64,000 bases of DNA from Actinoplanes sandaracinus (GTDB lineage: Bacteria > Actinomycetota > Actinomycetes > Mycobacteriales > Micromonosporaceae), in contig NZ_JASCTH010000007.1 of NCBI RefSeq assembly GCF_030009775.1, positions 186,001 through 250,000 on the forward strand, in the 5' to 3' direction. Shown here piece by piece: positions 50,697 through 60,639 of this stretch. Position 1 is the first letter of the stretch. Each line of letters starts with the position of its first letter. The notes under the pieces are model-generated. The model was not told where the DNA came from. It saw nothing but the letters and a program-made list of their open reading frames with translations, and did no database searches. The position numbers were made by a program, and so were the translations under genes.

Positions 50697-51071
50697 ATGA
50701 CCCTGCCCCAGCACGCCCCTCCGGCGGCCGTTCGCTACGAGGCGTTCGGCCGCATGATGGACGCCCTGCGCGCGACCGACGCGCTTCCCGGCGCCAGGCA
50801 ACTGGACTGGTGGCCCGGTCTCGGCAACCGCGAGATGCACATCGAATGGCATGCCGGGCCGTACGGGTTCGAGGTCGCCCGGACGCTTCGCGACGATCTG
50901 CTGCGGCCCCCGGAGGAGGCGGCCTGCACGGCGCTGCGAGACGTCTGGGACGGCGTCTTCGTCACCAACCCGCAGAACGGGCACGTGCGCCTCACCGTCA
51001 TGACCATGCCCATCGTGCTGCGGGCGCTCTGCCCGCTCGGGGCCGTGCGCCTGCCCGGCCCGAGCTGCTGA
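50697..51071 (+). CDS. Hypothetical protein
   Basis: A 124-residue soluble protein with typical codon use. Starts at GTG 50688, GTG 50694 or ATG 50697 are possible; GGGG at about 9 bases favours the ATG. It has a Trp pair (LDWWPGLGNREMHIEWHAGPYG), then VARTLRDDLLRPPEEA and FVTNPQNGHVRLTVMTMP. I do not recognise a family. It lies alone between efeB (139 bases downstream of its stop) and the giant repeat-protein gene. Confidence 0.65.
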   Translation: MTLPQHAPPAAVRYEAFGRMMDALRATDALPGARQLDWWPGLGNREMHIEWHAGPYGFEVARTLRDDLLRPPEEAACTALRDVWDGVFVTNPQNGHVRLTVMTMPIVLRALCPLGAVRLPGPSC

Positions 51072-51239
51072 ACCGGCGGAACACAGCCGGACGGCGCGGC
51101 GCCCACGACTCTGGGATGTTTCGGGACCCGGCCTGACCGACTTCCCATTTGTGCCCACTCCTTCGCATTAGCCTGCGATCTGGGGAAGTGGGCCGGTTTC
51201 GGCCTGCGTATCGACCTTCGAACGCGGGGGAACACAGTC

Positions 51240-54200
51240 GTGCGTAGCGTATTCGCGCGTGCCGGAGCGGTCGTCGCTGCGCTCGGCGCGATCATGGCGG
51301 TCTCGGTCGCGTCGCCGTTCCGGGCGACACCGGCACTCGCCGCGCAGACCGTCTGTCCCACCGCGGTCACCCTCACCAACGGCGACTTCGAGCAGCCGGT
51401 GATCCCGGCCGGCACGGTGCAGATCCTGTCGCGGACGCTGATCCCCGGCTGGCAGACCACGGCCCCCGACAAGATGATCGAGCTGTGGCGTGGTTACGGC
51501 GGGGTGCCCGCGGCGTCCGGCAGCCAGCATGCCGAACTGAACGCCAACGTGGTGTCGACCCTCTACCAGGATCTGGCCACCACCCCGGGCCAGACTCTGC
51601 GGTGGCAGCTCAATCACCGAGGGCGCACCGGCACCGACACCATGGCGGTGATGATCGGGCCGCCGGCCGGATCACTGATCCAGCAGGGCCCGAACATCTC
51701 CGACCCGAAGACCGCCTGGGGCACCTACACCGGCACCTACACGGTTCCGGCCGGGCAGACCAGCACCCGGTTCGCGTTCAAGTCGGTGTCTTCGGCCACC
51801 GCCGACCCGAGCGTCGGCAACTTCCTGGACGGCATCTCGTTCGGATCGGCAGCCTGCCTGACCACCACCACGTCGGTCGTCAACACCGGCGGAGCCACCA
51901 CCGCCAACGTCGGCGACACCCTCACCTACACGGTGACCGCCCGCAACGACGGCGGCAGCCCGGCGAGGCTTTCCGCGATCAGCGACGCCCTCCCGGCCGG
52001 GACCACCTACGTCCCGGGATCGCTGCGGTCGGTGAGCGGGTCGACGACCACCAAGCCGACCGACGCGGCCGGCGACGACGCCGGAGAGTACGTCGGCGGC
52101 AGCCGGGCGGTAAACCTGCGGGTCGGCGCCGGCGCCGGGTCCGCGTCCGGCGGCACCCTCGCGCCCGGCGAGTCGCAGACGCTGTCCTACCAGGTGACCG
52201 TCAACTCGTCGACCGCCGGGACCACCCTGAACAACGACGCGGCCACGTCCTACACCGAAACCGTCACCAACAGCCCCGCCACCTCGACCTCGAACACGGC
52301 GGCCATCGCGGTCAACCCGGCGGCCGACCTGTCGGTGACCGCCGCGCTGGTCACCCCGGCCGTGGTGGCCGGGCAGGCGGCCGGCTACACCCTGACGGCG
52401 AGCAACGCCGGACCGAGCAGCGCCGGGACGGTGCAGTTGATCGGCACGGTCCCGGCCGGGCTGACCGGGGTGACCGCGACGTCGGCCGGAGGCGCCTGCA
52501 CCGTCGCCGGGACCAAGGCGCAGTGTGACTATCCGAGCATCGCGTCCGGCGCCACCAGAACCATGACGATCAGCGGCAACGTGCCGTCGACGGCGGAACC
52601 CGGCACCGCCTACACCCTCGCGGCCTCGGTCACCAGTGCGACCTACGAGACGAAGCAGGCGGACAACTCGGCCTCGGTCAGCACCCCGGTGACCGCCAGC
52701 GCCAACCTCAACGTCGCCATGACGTATTCGCCCTCGGTGCCGGTCGGCGGTGGGACCATCACCTACACCGTCACGGTCACCAACCAGGGCCCGTCGCTGG
52801 CTCGCGGCATCGTGCTCTCGGACCCGATCCCGATCGGCTCGACCAACGCGTCGGCGACCGTCCCCGGTGGCGTCTGCAACAGCACCACGACCGGCACGAT
52901 CGAGTGCATCTGGGCCTCCCTGGCACCCGGCGCGACCAAAACCATCACCATCACCATGACGCTGGCGCAGAACAATCCGAACGTGAACAACGCCGTCTCG
53001 ATCGCCTCGGGCACACCCGACCCCGACGTCGGCAACAACATCGTCACCGTCACCGGCGCGGGCGCCCTCGTGGCGGACGTCGAGATCAGCCTGACACTGG
53101 GCGCGTACACCGGGTACGCGGGCACCGACACCTCCTACACACTGACCGTCCGCAACAACGGCCCGTCGATCGCCGACAACATCACGTTCATCCCGGTGCT
53201 GCCGCCCGGCGTGAACGTCATCCGGCCGACCACCGGCCCGCTGGCGTCGTACTGCACGCCGTACGCGTGCACCGTTCCGAGCCTGCCCTCCGGGGATTCG
53301 GTCCAATTGACCGGCACCATCGAACTCACCCGGGACGCTCAGGCCGGCCCCGGCACGGCGACGGTCACGGCCATCTCCACGACCACCGACCCCAATCCCG
53401 CCAACGACAAGCTGACCACCAACGTCATGGTCCTGCTCAGCAGCGACCTGGCGGTGTCGCAGACGCTCAGCAACCCGGACCGGCCGGGCGGCAACCTGGT
53501 GCCGGGTGAGCGGGCCCGAAGCGTCGTCACGGTGACCAACCAGGGGATCACCCGCGCCGAGGGTGTCCTCGTGCAGCGGCCCGTCCCCGCCGGGCAGCCG
53601 GTGCCCACCGCCAGCACCGCCGCGGGGACCTGCACCTTCCAGGGCACCACCGACCTGAACGGCATCACCCCCGACGGCGGCGTGTTCATCTGCAGCCGCC
53701 CGCTGATGTACGCGGCGACGACCTGGACCATCACCTTCGACTCGACGCTGCGAGCCGGATACACCGCCACCTCGTACGCCCGGACCGCGACCGTGTCGGC
53801 GACCTCGACGGACCCGGACCCGGCCAACGACAGCGTCACCACCACGTCGCCCGTCGACCACATCGCCGACATCGACCTGGCCCAGACCACCAGCACCACC
53901 CGGGTGGTGGCCAGCGACCCGGTGCAGTTCTCGGTGGACGCCCACAACGCCGGACCGTCCGACGCGACCAACGTGGTGGTCCAGGTGCAGCCGCAGACCG
54001 GCCTGCTGATCAGCTCCGGTTCCGGCGCCGGCAGCTACGACCCCGGCACCGGCCGCTGGTCCATCCCGGTGCTCGCCTCCGGGGCGACCGTCACCCTCAA
54101 CCTGTCCGGCAGCGCGGTCAGCGCCGGTGCCCCGAACAACGTGGTCCGCGTGCTCTCCGCCGACGGCACCGACCCGTCGGCGGCGAACAACACCGCCCAG

Positions 54201-57200
54201 GCCGCCGTGACGATCGATCCCGCGGCGGCATCGCTGAAGATCACCAGCGCCGCGACCGTCGCACCGGCCAGCCGGCAGAACGCGGCGATCGCCGGAGACG
54301 CCGTCACCTACCGGTTCACCGTGGTCAACGACGGCAACGTGGCGATGAACGCGATGTCGGTCCGCGACGCGCTGACCGGCACGGCCACCTGCCCGGGCAC
54401 GTCCCTGGCGGCCGGCGCGCAGATGACCTGCACCAGCCCGGCGCCCTACACGATCACCCAGGCCGACTTCGACGCCCAGCAGCCGGTCTACAACAACGCC
54501 TCGGTGACCGCCGTCCCGCCGGGCGGGCTGCTGCCGGCCACCTTCGGGCCGGCCCCGGTCACCGTGTCGCTGGCGACCGGCACCGCGTCGCTGAAGGCGA
54601 CGGTCACCGCGGCGGTCAACCCGGCCGGGCACACCGGCGCGGCCCAGGTGGGCGACACCATCACCTACACGTACGTGGTCTCCAACGACGGCAACGCGGC
54701 GCTGGGCCAGGTGGCGGTCACCGACACTCTGGGCGGGGCCGCGAACTGCCCGAGCGCCACCCTCGCGGTGGGCGCCTCGATGACCTGCGCCAGCGGCGGC
54801 CCCTACACGGTGACCCAGAGCGATGTCGACGCCGGCGGGCCGGTCATCGACGCCGCCACCCTGTCCGGCCGGCTCGCCGGCTCCGCGACCACCCGCACGT
54901 TCGGGCCCTTCTCCACCAGCGTGGCGGTGACCCCGGCCGTGCCCTCGCTGACCGCCGTGGTGACCGCGAACGTGACACCGCCGGCGCGGCAGGGCGCGGC
55001 CGCCCGCAACGACACGATCGGCTACTCGTACGCGGTGACCAACAACGGCAACGTCACGATGTCGTCGATCGGCGTCACCGACACCCGGGTCGGCACGGCC
55101 AGTTGCCCGGCCACGCCGCTGGCCGTCAACGCCACGATGACCTGCACCAGCACCGCCTCCTACACGGTGAGCCAGGCCGACCTGGACGCCGGCATCGCGA
55201 TCACCGACAGCGCCACGGTCTCCGGGCGGGCGCCCGGCTCCGCGGCCACCTCCTACGGGCCGTTCACCACCGGCGTCGCCGTGGCGGTGGCCGCCCCGAT
55301 GCTGGCCGTCACGGTCAATCCAGCGGTCACCCCGCTCGCCAACCAGAGCGCCGCGAAGGCCGGGAACACCATCGGGTACTCGTTCACCGTCACCAACAAC
55401 GGCAACGTCACGATGTCGAACATCAGCGTCGCCGACAGCCGGCTCGGCGCCGCCACCTGCCCTGCCGGGCCGCTGGCCGCCGGAGCCACGGTGACCTGCA
55501 CCAACGCCGCGACCTACACGGTCACGCAGGGCGACGTGGACGCCGGTACGCCGATCACCACCAGCGCCTCGGTGTCCGGGCGCGGGCCCGGCGCCGTGTC
55601 CGACACGGTGTTCGGGCCGGTCACCGCCGGCGTGGCGGTCGCCGCACCGGTGGCGTCGCTGTCGATCTCGGTCGCCGCGGCGGTGCTGCCGACCGAACAC
55701 CAGAGCGCGATCCGGGTCGGCGACACGATCTCCTACACCTATACCGTCGTCAACGACGGCAACGTCACGATGTCCGGCATCAATCTCGGCGACGCCCTGG
55801 CCGGCGCGGTGAACTGCCCGTTCGCGTCGCTGGTCGTGGGCGCGTCGATGACGTGCGTCAGCGCCTCGCCGTTCGTGGTCGACCAGGCCCGGATCGACGC
55901 CGGCGGGGCGGTCACCGCGAGCGCGTCCGCCACCGCCACCACACCGGCCGGCGCCGGCGTTCCGTTCGGGCCGTTCACCGCGAGCGTCACCATCGCCCCG
56001 GCCGTCCCGTCGCTGAACATGGCGGTGACCGCGTTCGTGAACCCGGTGGCCCGGCGGAACCAGGCGCAGACCGGCGACACCATCACCTACCAGTACGACA
56101 TCACCAACACCGGCAACGTCACGATGAGCTCGATCGCGGTGGCCGACACGGTCGCCGGCGGCGGCAACTGCCCGTTCGCCTCCCTGGCCGTCGGCGCGTC
56201 GATGACCTGCCTCAGCAGCAGCTCCTACACGGTCGTCGTGGGCGACCTCGCCGGCGCCTCGATAGTCAACAACGCCACGCTGACCGCCCGGGCGCCGGGC
56301 GCCGGGGTGTCGAGCCTCTACGCGACCGGCTCGGACGCCGTGGCGCTGGTCCGGCCCGTCCCCTCGCTGACCGTCGCCGTCACCCCGGCGGTCAGCCCAC
56401 CGGGCAACCAGTCCGCGGCCGCCGCCGGCAACACGATCACCTACACGTTCGTGGTCACCAACAACGGCACCGTCCCGATGACCGCGATCAGCCTCACCGA
56501 TCCGAAGACCGGGACCGCCGTCTGCCTGACCTCGACGTTGAACGCGGGCATCTCGACGACCTGCACCGGGGGCTCGCCCTACGTCGTAACCCAGAGCGAC
56601 GTCGACGACGGTCTGGTCACCACGACGGTCACCGCATACGGCCAGAGCAACACCGAACTGGCTCCCCGGTCGTACGGCTCCTTCACCGCCACCGTGCCGG
56701 TCACCCCCGCACGCCCGCTGCTGCAGCTGAGCACGACCGTGGTGGCGGCCGGGACCGACGTCGGCCATGCCGTGACGTTCAACTATGCGGTGCAGAACAT
56801 CGGCAACATCACGATGGACACGCTGTCGGTCGGCGGCACGATCTCAGGGACGGTGTCCTGCCTGCCCACCTCGCTGGCGCCGTCCCAGACCGCGAACTGC
56901 ACCGGGGGGACATCGCACCAGATCGACCAGGGTGACATCGACGCCGGCCTGCCGATCACCGACGTCGCCTCGGCCGTCGGGCGACGCGTCAACACCTCCA
57001 CCGACCTGACCTTCGGGCCGCAGACCGCGAGCGCCCCGGTGGCCGCGCCCCGGCCGTCGCTGACCATCAGCACCGTGGAGACCGTCTCGGACCCGGCCCG
57101 GCAGAACGCCGCCGCGGCCGGCGACACGATCTCCTACCAGTACACGATCACCAACGACGGCAACCTGACGATGGACAACCTGGCCGTCACCGACACCCTG

Positions 57201-59549
57201 TTCGGCCCGGTGGCCTGCTCGAACGCCGCACTGAACGTAGGCGACACGGTGAACTGCACGGGTGTGCCGTCCTACTCGGTGACCCAGGCCGACGTCGACA
57301 GCGGCGTGGCGATCGTCTCCGACGCACACGTCCTGGGCCAGCGGGTCAACTCGCCGACACCGTATTCGTACGGTCCGGCGGTCGTCTCCACCGCGCTGGC
57401 GCCGGCCACCGCGTCGCTCACCGCCACGGTGTCCGAGCTCATCACGCCGGCCGGGCACCAGAACGCCGCCGAGGTCGACGACAGTGTCCGCTTCCGCACG
57501 GTGCTGACCAACACCGGCAACCAGACGATCACCGGCATCGTGATCGAGGAGCCACGGGCGGGCACGGCCACCTGTCCGGCCACCGTCCTCGCGCCGCAGG
57601 CGACGATGACCTGCACGAGCGCGTCGCCGTACACCGTCACCTCGGCGGACGTCGACGCGAACGCGCCGGCCGCGACCACGGTCACGGTCTCCGGGCGCCG
57701 CCCCGGAGACGCGTCGAGCAGCACCCTGCTCACCCAGGCGGCCGGCTTCCCGGTGGTCTCCTCGGCGCCGGCGCTCACCGTCAGCGCCGCCGCCGTGGTC
57801 ACCCCGGCGGGCCACCAGGGCCAGCTCGTGCTGGGCGACAGCATCGCCTACCGGTACACCGTCCGAAACACCGGCAACGTGACGATGACCGGCATCGACG
57901 TCACCGGCACCCGGGGAGGCGCCGCCACGTGCCCGGCCGTCACCCTCGCGATCAGAGCCACGACCACCTGCGTCTCCAGCGGGACGTACCAGGTGACACA
58001 GCCCGACGTGGAGGCCGGACAGCCGATCACCGAGAGCGCGCAGGTCACGGCGCGGGCCGCCGGCACGACGACCGACCTGACGTTCGGGCCGGCCACGGCC
58101 ACCGAACTCATGGCCGCCGCGGCGGACTCGCTCCACCTGGCTGTCACCGCGATGGTGTCCCCGGCCTCGCGCCGGCTCGCCGCCGCCGCCGGGGACACCA
58201 TCGACTACCGGTACGTCGTCACCAACGACGGCGATGTGGAAGTGACCGGCATCGCCGTCGACGACGACCTCACCGGGGTGGCGCACTGCCCCGCCGACAG
58301 GCTGGCGGTGGGCGCTTCGATGACCTGCGACAGCGTGCGGCCACACACCGTCTCCCAGTCGGAGGTGGATGCCGGCCGGGCGATCGACAACCTGGCCTCG
58401 GTCACCGGCCGCCGGCCCGGCGCGCCCACCGACACCACCTACGACCAGGAGTCGGCGACGGTCCAGCTGGCGACCGGCGAGGGCCGGCTGGACATCGCGA
58501 TCTCCGCCGACGTCGAACCGCCCGTCAAGGCCGGGGAAGTCAGCGTGGCAGCCGCCCCGCACACCGCGCCGGCGGCCGGCGACGGCATCCGGTTCCGCTA
58601 CATCGTCACCAACAACGGCAACGTGACGATGTTCGGAATCACGGTCGTCGACACCCTGGTCGGCACGGTCACCTGCATGGACGCGAACCTCGCCGTGGGC
58701 CACACGACGAACTGCGTCGCCGACGACGTCTACCGGGTGACCCAGCAGGACATCGACACCAGCCGGGTCATCACCACCCTGGCCTCGGCGAGCGGCCTGG
58801 AACCGGCGGCGACCGTTCGCTACCAATCCCCTCCGGCGGTGGCCAACACCCCGGTCGAGCCCGCCGCGCCGTCGATCGGCGCCGACCAGACGGTCGCCTG
58901 GACGGACACCGACGGTGACGGTGCGCTCGGCACCGGCGACGCCGTCACGTCCACCATCGAAGTGGCCAACGACGGCAACGTGACTCTGAACGCCATCGGC
59001 CTCACCGGTCTGCCGGTCGGGGTGACCTGCCCGAAGACGACTCTGGCTCCGGGCGAGCGGATGACCTGTGTCTCCGACCCCTACCACCTGACCGCGGCGG
59101 AGGTCGCCGCCGGGCAGACGACCTTCACCGTCCGGGCGAACGCCGTGGCCCCGAGCAACATCGGCGGGGTGCAGGCCGACGCGCCGGCCTCCATCACTCC
59201 GCCGTCACCGGGCCCCACCACCTCGCCCAGCGGGACGTCACCGTCCCTCTCGCCGAGCAGCACCATGACGCCGTCGCCGTCGCGCACCGTGACGCCGACC
59301 CGGGCGCCGTCGCCCACGGTCACGCCCAGCCGGTCACCGTCGCGCACCCGTACCGTGACGCCGAGCCGCACCACTGCACCGGTCTCGCGAACCCCGTCGC
59401 CGTCACGGTCGCAGGACACCTCGCCGGGCCGCACCCCGATCACCGGCGGCGACTACAGCGTGTTGCTGACCGGAGGCCTGATCCTCATCGGCTCGGGTGT
59501 GGCGCTGGTGCTGCTGACCGTGCGCCGGGCGCGGCGGTTCCCGTCCTGA
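51240..59549 (+). CDS. Giant DUF11/DUF7507 repeat protein with sortase-like tail
   Basis: A 2,769-residue exported surface protein. Residues 1-36 are a signal peptide; 40-205 form a beta-rich domain beginning NGDFEQPVIP, like galactose-binding modules. About six DUF11-type Ig-like domains follow (210-990; patterns YTVTARNDGGSPA, YTLTVRNNGPSIA), then 14 DUF7507-type repeats of about 115-120 residues (995-2650; pattern TNNGNVTMSSIxVxDT...CP...L...MTCTSxxxYTVTQ). Each repeat has a Cys pair (CPxxxLxxGxxxTC) likely forming a disulphide. A Ser/Thr/Pro/Arg spacer (2650-2730) leads to a sortase-like motif PITGG (about 2733), a hydrophobic segment and a basic RRARR end. Probably wall-anchored adhesin or spacer. 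GTG 51240 after GGGGGA. Confidence 0.92.
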   Translation: MRSVFARAGAVVAALGAIMAVSVASPFRATPALAAQTVCPTAVTLTNGDFEQPVIPAGTVQILSRTLIPGWQTTAPDKMIELWRGYGGVPAASGSQHAELNANVVSTLYQDLATTPGQTLRWQLNHRGRTGTDTMAVMIGPPAGSLIQQGPNISDPKTAWGTYTGTYTVPAGQTSTRFAFKSVSSATADPSVGNFLDGISFGSAACLTTTTSVVNTGGATTANVGDTLTYTVTARNDGGSPARLSAISDALPAGTTYVPGSLRSVSGSTTTKPTDAAGDDAGEYVGGSRAVNLRVGAGAGSASGGTLAPGESQTLSYQVTVNSSTAGTTLNNDAATSYTETVTNSPATSTSNTAAIAVNPAADLSVTAALVTPAVVAGQAAGYTLTASNAGPSSAGTVQLIGTVPAGLTGVTATSAGGACTVAGTKAQCDYPSIASGATRTMTISGNVPSTAEPGTAYTLAASVTSATYETKQADNSASVSTPVTASANLNVAMTYSPSVPVGGGTITYTVTVTNQGPSLARGIVLSDPIPIGSTNASATVPGGVCNSTTTGTIECIWASLAPGATKTITITMTLAQNNPNVNNAVSIASGTPDPDVGNNIVTVTGAGALVADVEISLTLGAYTGYAGTDTSYTLTVRNNGPSIADNITFIPVLPPGVNVIRPTTGPLASYCTPYACTVPSLPSGDSVQLTGTIELTRDAQAGPGTATVTAISTTTDPNPANDKLTTNVMVLLSSDLAVSQTLSNPDRPGGNLVPGERARSVVTVTNQGITRAEGVLVQRPVPAGQPVPTASTAAGTCTFQGTTDLNGITPDGGVFICSRPLMYAATTWTITFDSTLRAGYTATSYARTATVSATSTDPDPANDSVTTTSPVDHIADIDLAQTTSTTRVVASDPVQFSVDAHNAGPSDATNVVVQVQPQTGLLISSGSGAGSYDPGTGRWSIPVLASGATVTLNLSGSAVSAGAPNNVVRVLSADGTDPSAANNTAQAAVTIDPAAASLKITSAATVAPASRQNAAIAGDAVTYRFTVVNDGNVAMNAMSVRDALTGTATCPGTSLAAGAQMTCTSPAPYTITQADFDAQQPVYNNASVTAVPPGGLLPATFGPAPVTVSLATGTASLKATVTAAVNPAGHTGAAQVGDTITYTYVVSNDGNAALGQVAVTDTLGGAANCPSATLAVGASMTCASGGPYTVTQSDVDAGGPVIDAATLSGRLAGSATTRTFGPFSTSVAVTPAVPSLTAVVTANVTPPARQGAAARNDTIGYSYAVTNNGNVTMSSIGVTDTRVGTASCPATPLAVNATMTCTSTASYTVSQADLDAGIAITDSATVSGRAPGSAATSYGPFTTGVAVAVAAPMLAVTVNPAVTPLANQSAAKAGNTIGYSFTVTNNGNVTMSNISVADSRLGAATCPAGPLAAGATVTCTNAATYTVTQGDVDAGTPITTSASVSGRGPGAVSDTVFGPVTAGVAVAAPVASLSISVAAAVLPTEHQSAIRVGDTISYTYTVVNDGNVTMSGINLGDALAGAVNCPFASLVVGASMTCVSASPFVVDQARIDAGGAVTASASATATTPAGAGVPFGPFTASVTIAPAVPSLNMAVTAFVNPVARRNQAQTGDTITYQYDITNTGNVTMSSIAVADTVAGGGNCPFASLAVGASMTCLSSSSYTVVVGDLAGASIVNNATLTARAPGAGVSSLYATGSDAVALVRPVPSLTVAVTPAVSPPGNQSAAAAGNTITYTFVVTNNGTVPMTAISLTDPKTGTAVCLTSTLNAGISTTCTGGSPYVVTQSDVDDGLVTTTVTAYGQSNTELAPRSYGSFTATVPVTPARPLLQLSTTVVAAGTDVGHAVTFNYAVQNIGNITMDTLSVGGTISGTVSCLPTSLAPSQTANCTGGTSHQIDQGDIDAGLPITDVASAVGRRVNTSTDLTFGPQTASAPVAAPRPSLTISTVETVSDPARQNAAAAGDTISYQYTITNDGNLTMDNLAVTDTLFGPVACSNAALNVGDTVNCTGVPSYSVTQADVDSGVAIVSDAHVLGQRVNSPTPYSYGPAVVSTALAPATASLTATVSELITPAGHQNAAEVDDSVRFRTVLTNTGNQTITGIVIEEPRAGTATCPATVLAPQATMTCTSASPYTVTSADVDANAPAATTVTVSGRRPGDASSSTLLTQAAGFPVVSSAPALTVSAAAVVTPAGHQGQLVLGDSIAYRYTVRNTGNVTMTGIDVTGTRGGAATCPAVTLAIRATTTCVSSGTYQVTQPDVEAGQPITESAQVTARAAGTTTDLTFGPATATELMAAAADSLHLAVTAMVSPASRRLAAAAGDTIDYRYVVTNDGDVEVTGIAVDDDLTGVAHCPADRLAVGASMTCDSVRPHTVSQSEVDAGRAIDNLASVTGRRPGAPTDTTYDQESATVQLATGEGRLDIAISADVEPPVKAGEVSVAAAPHTAPAAGDGIRFRYIVTNNGNVTMFGITVVDTLVGTVTCMDANLAVGHTTNCVADDVYRVTQQDIDTSRVITTLASASGLEPAATVRYQSPPAVANTPVEPAAPSIGADQTVAWTDTDGDGALGTGDAVTSTIEVANDGNVTLNAIGLTGLPVGVTCPKTTLAPGERMTCVSDPYHLTAAEVAAGQTTFTVRANAVAPSNIGGVQADAPASITPPSPGPTTSPSGTSPSLSPSSTMTPSPSRTVTPTRAPSPTVTPSRSPSRTRTVTPSRTTAPVSRTPSPSRSQDTSPGRTPITGGDYSVLLTGGLILIGSGVALVLLTVRRARRFPS
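54225..59190 (+). repeat. Fourteen DUF7507-type coding repeats
   Basis: Fourteen diverged repeats of roughly 350 bases encode the GNVTM/MTC modules of the giant protein. They begin at SLKITSAATVAP and end before the Pro/Ser/Thr spacer. Divergence of 40-60 per cent shows an old array rather than recent slippage. Confidence 0.8.
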
Positions 59550-59580
59550 CCATCACACGCCGCGACGCGGAGACAGCCGG

Positions 59581-60450
59581 TCACCGCACCGGCGCGAGGA
59601 AGTCGAGCAGCGCCTCAGCCACCGGGCCGGGCGCCTGCTCGGCCTGGTGGTGGCCGGAGTCGATGACACGGTGGCGGAGCGGGTGGGTGAGCCAGGGCGC
59701 CCAGATCGCGGCCGGGTCACCGTGGATGTCCAGGTCGTCGCCGGCCGACTCCAGCAGCAGTGCCGGGCAGGCGACGCGCCGCCCGGCGGCCCGGTCGGCC
59801 TCGTCGTGGGCACGGTCGATCCCCAGACCGGCCCGGTAGTCCTCACACATGCCGTGCACGACTGCCGGGTCACGCAGAGCCGCCCAGACGTCGGCATGGT
59901 TGCCGGCGCCCATCGCGGCGGGTTCCGGGGTGCTGTACCAGGCGTCCGGGTCGGCGCAGATCACCCGCTCCGCCGGTTTGTCGGTCTGGCCCAGGAACCA
60001 CCAGTGCCACCACACGCGGGCGAAGACGGCGTCGGTGCGCTCGAGATGCTCGACCACCGGCAGGCCGTCCATCACCACCAGGTGTGACACCGCCGCGGGA
60101 TGGTCCATCGCGGCGCGGAACGCGACCAGGGAACCACGATCATGCCCGACGACGGCGAACCGGTCATGGCCTAGACGGGCCATCAGCCGTACGACGTCGC
60201 CGGCCATCGCGCGTTTGCTGGACTGGGCGTGGTCCGGGGCGTCCGGCGGAAGCGTCGATCCGCCGTACCCTCGCAGGTCGGGCGTCACCACGAAGTGACG
60301 GTGAGCCAGCAGCGGCGCGACCGCATGCCAGGTCGTGTGGGTGCGGGGATGGCCGTGCAGCAGGACGACCGGGGCACCCGCGCCCCCGTGCCGGACTCGG
60401 AGAGTCACCTCGCCGACGTCAACGTGATCGAGCTGGAAACCGTCGAACAT
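59581..60450 (-). CDS. Haloalkanoate dehalogenase/epoxide hydrolase-like alpha/beta hydrolase
   Basis: A 289-residue alpha/beta hydrolase. LLHGHPRTHTTWHAVAP is the oxyanion segment, HDRGSLVAFR holds the nucleophile Asp (GHDRGS, about 105) and Arg, while HWWFLGQ, typical of fluoroacetate dehalogenases, is near residue 150. The His is in DSGHHQAEQAP. These residues (nucleophile Asp, Trp and Arg for halide) point to haloacetate dehalogenase or epoxide hydrolase activity. ATG 60450. It is divergent from the VPS62-like gene. Confidence 0.87.
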   Translation of the reverse strand: MFDGFQLDHVDVGEVTLRVRHGGAGAPVVLLHGHPRTHTTWHAVAPLLAHRHFVVTPDLRGYGGSTLPPDAPDHAQSSKRAMAGDVVRLMARLGHDRFAVVGHDRGSLVAFRAAMDHPAAVSHLVVMDGLPVVEHLERTDAVFARVWWHWWFLGQTDKPAERVICADPDAWYSTPEPAAMGAGNHADVWAALRDPAVVHGMCEDYRAGLGIDRAHDEADRAAGRRVACPALLLESAGDDLDIHGDPAAIWAPWLTHPLRHRVIDSGHHQAEQAPGPVAEALLDFLAPVR

Positions 60451-60639
60451 CGATCGAATGCTACCCAATCGCGCCGCGAAGTCACCGCCGTCGCCATGGC
60501 CACCGCGACCGCGGGGCGCGGGCAGGCCGCACCGGGAGGAGGATGGAACACATGGCACGGCGACGCTCCGGTGCCGGGCGACGAGCTCGATCCGGATAAT
60601 CTCCTTGCGGTACGCCGTGGTGGAAGGGAACGAACGCAC

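Noticed and set aside
51672..56768. Minus-strand open frame of 1,698 codons
   Set aside because: It mirrors the repeat protein; its length only reflects base composition and repeats.
54225..59190. Possible CRISPR array or tandem DNA repeat
   Set aside because: The repeats are about 350 bases, diverged and coding; there are no spacers.
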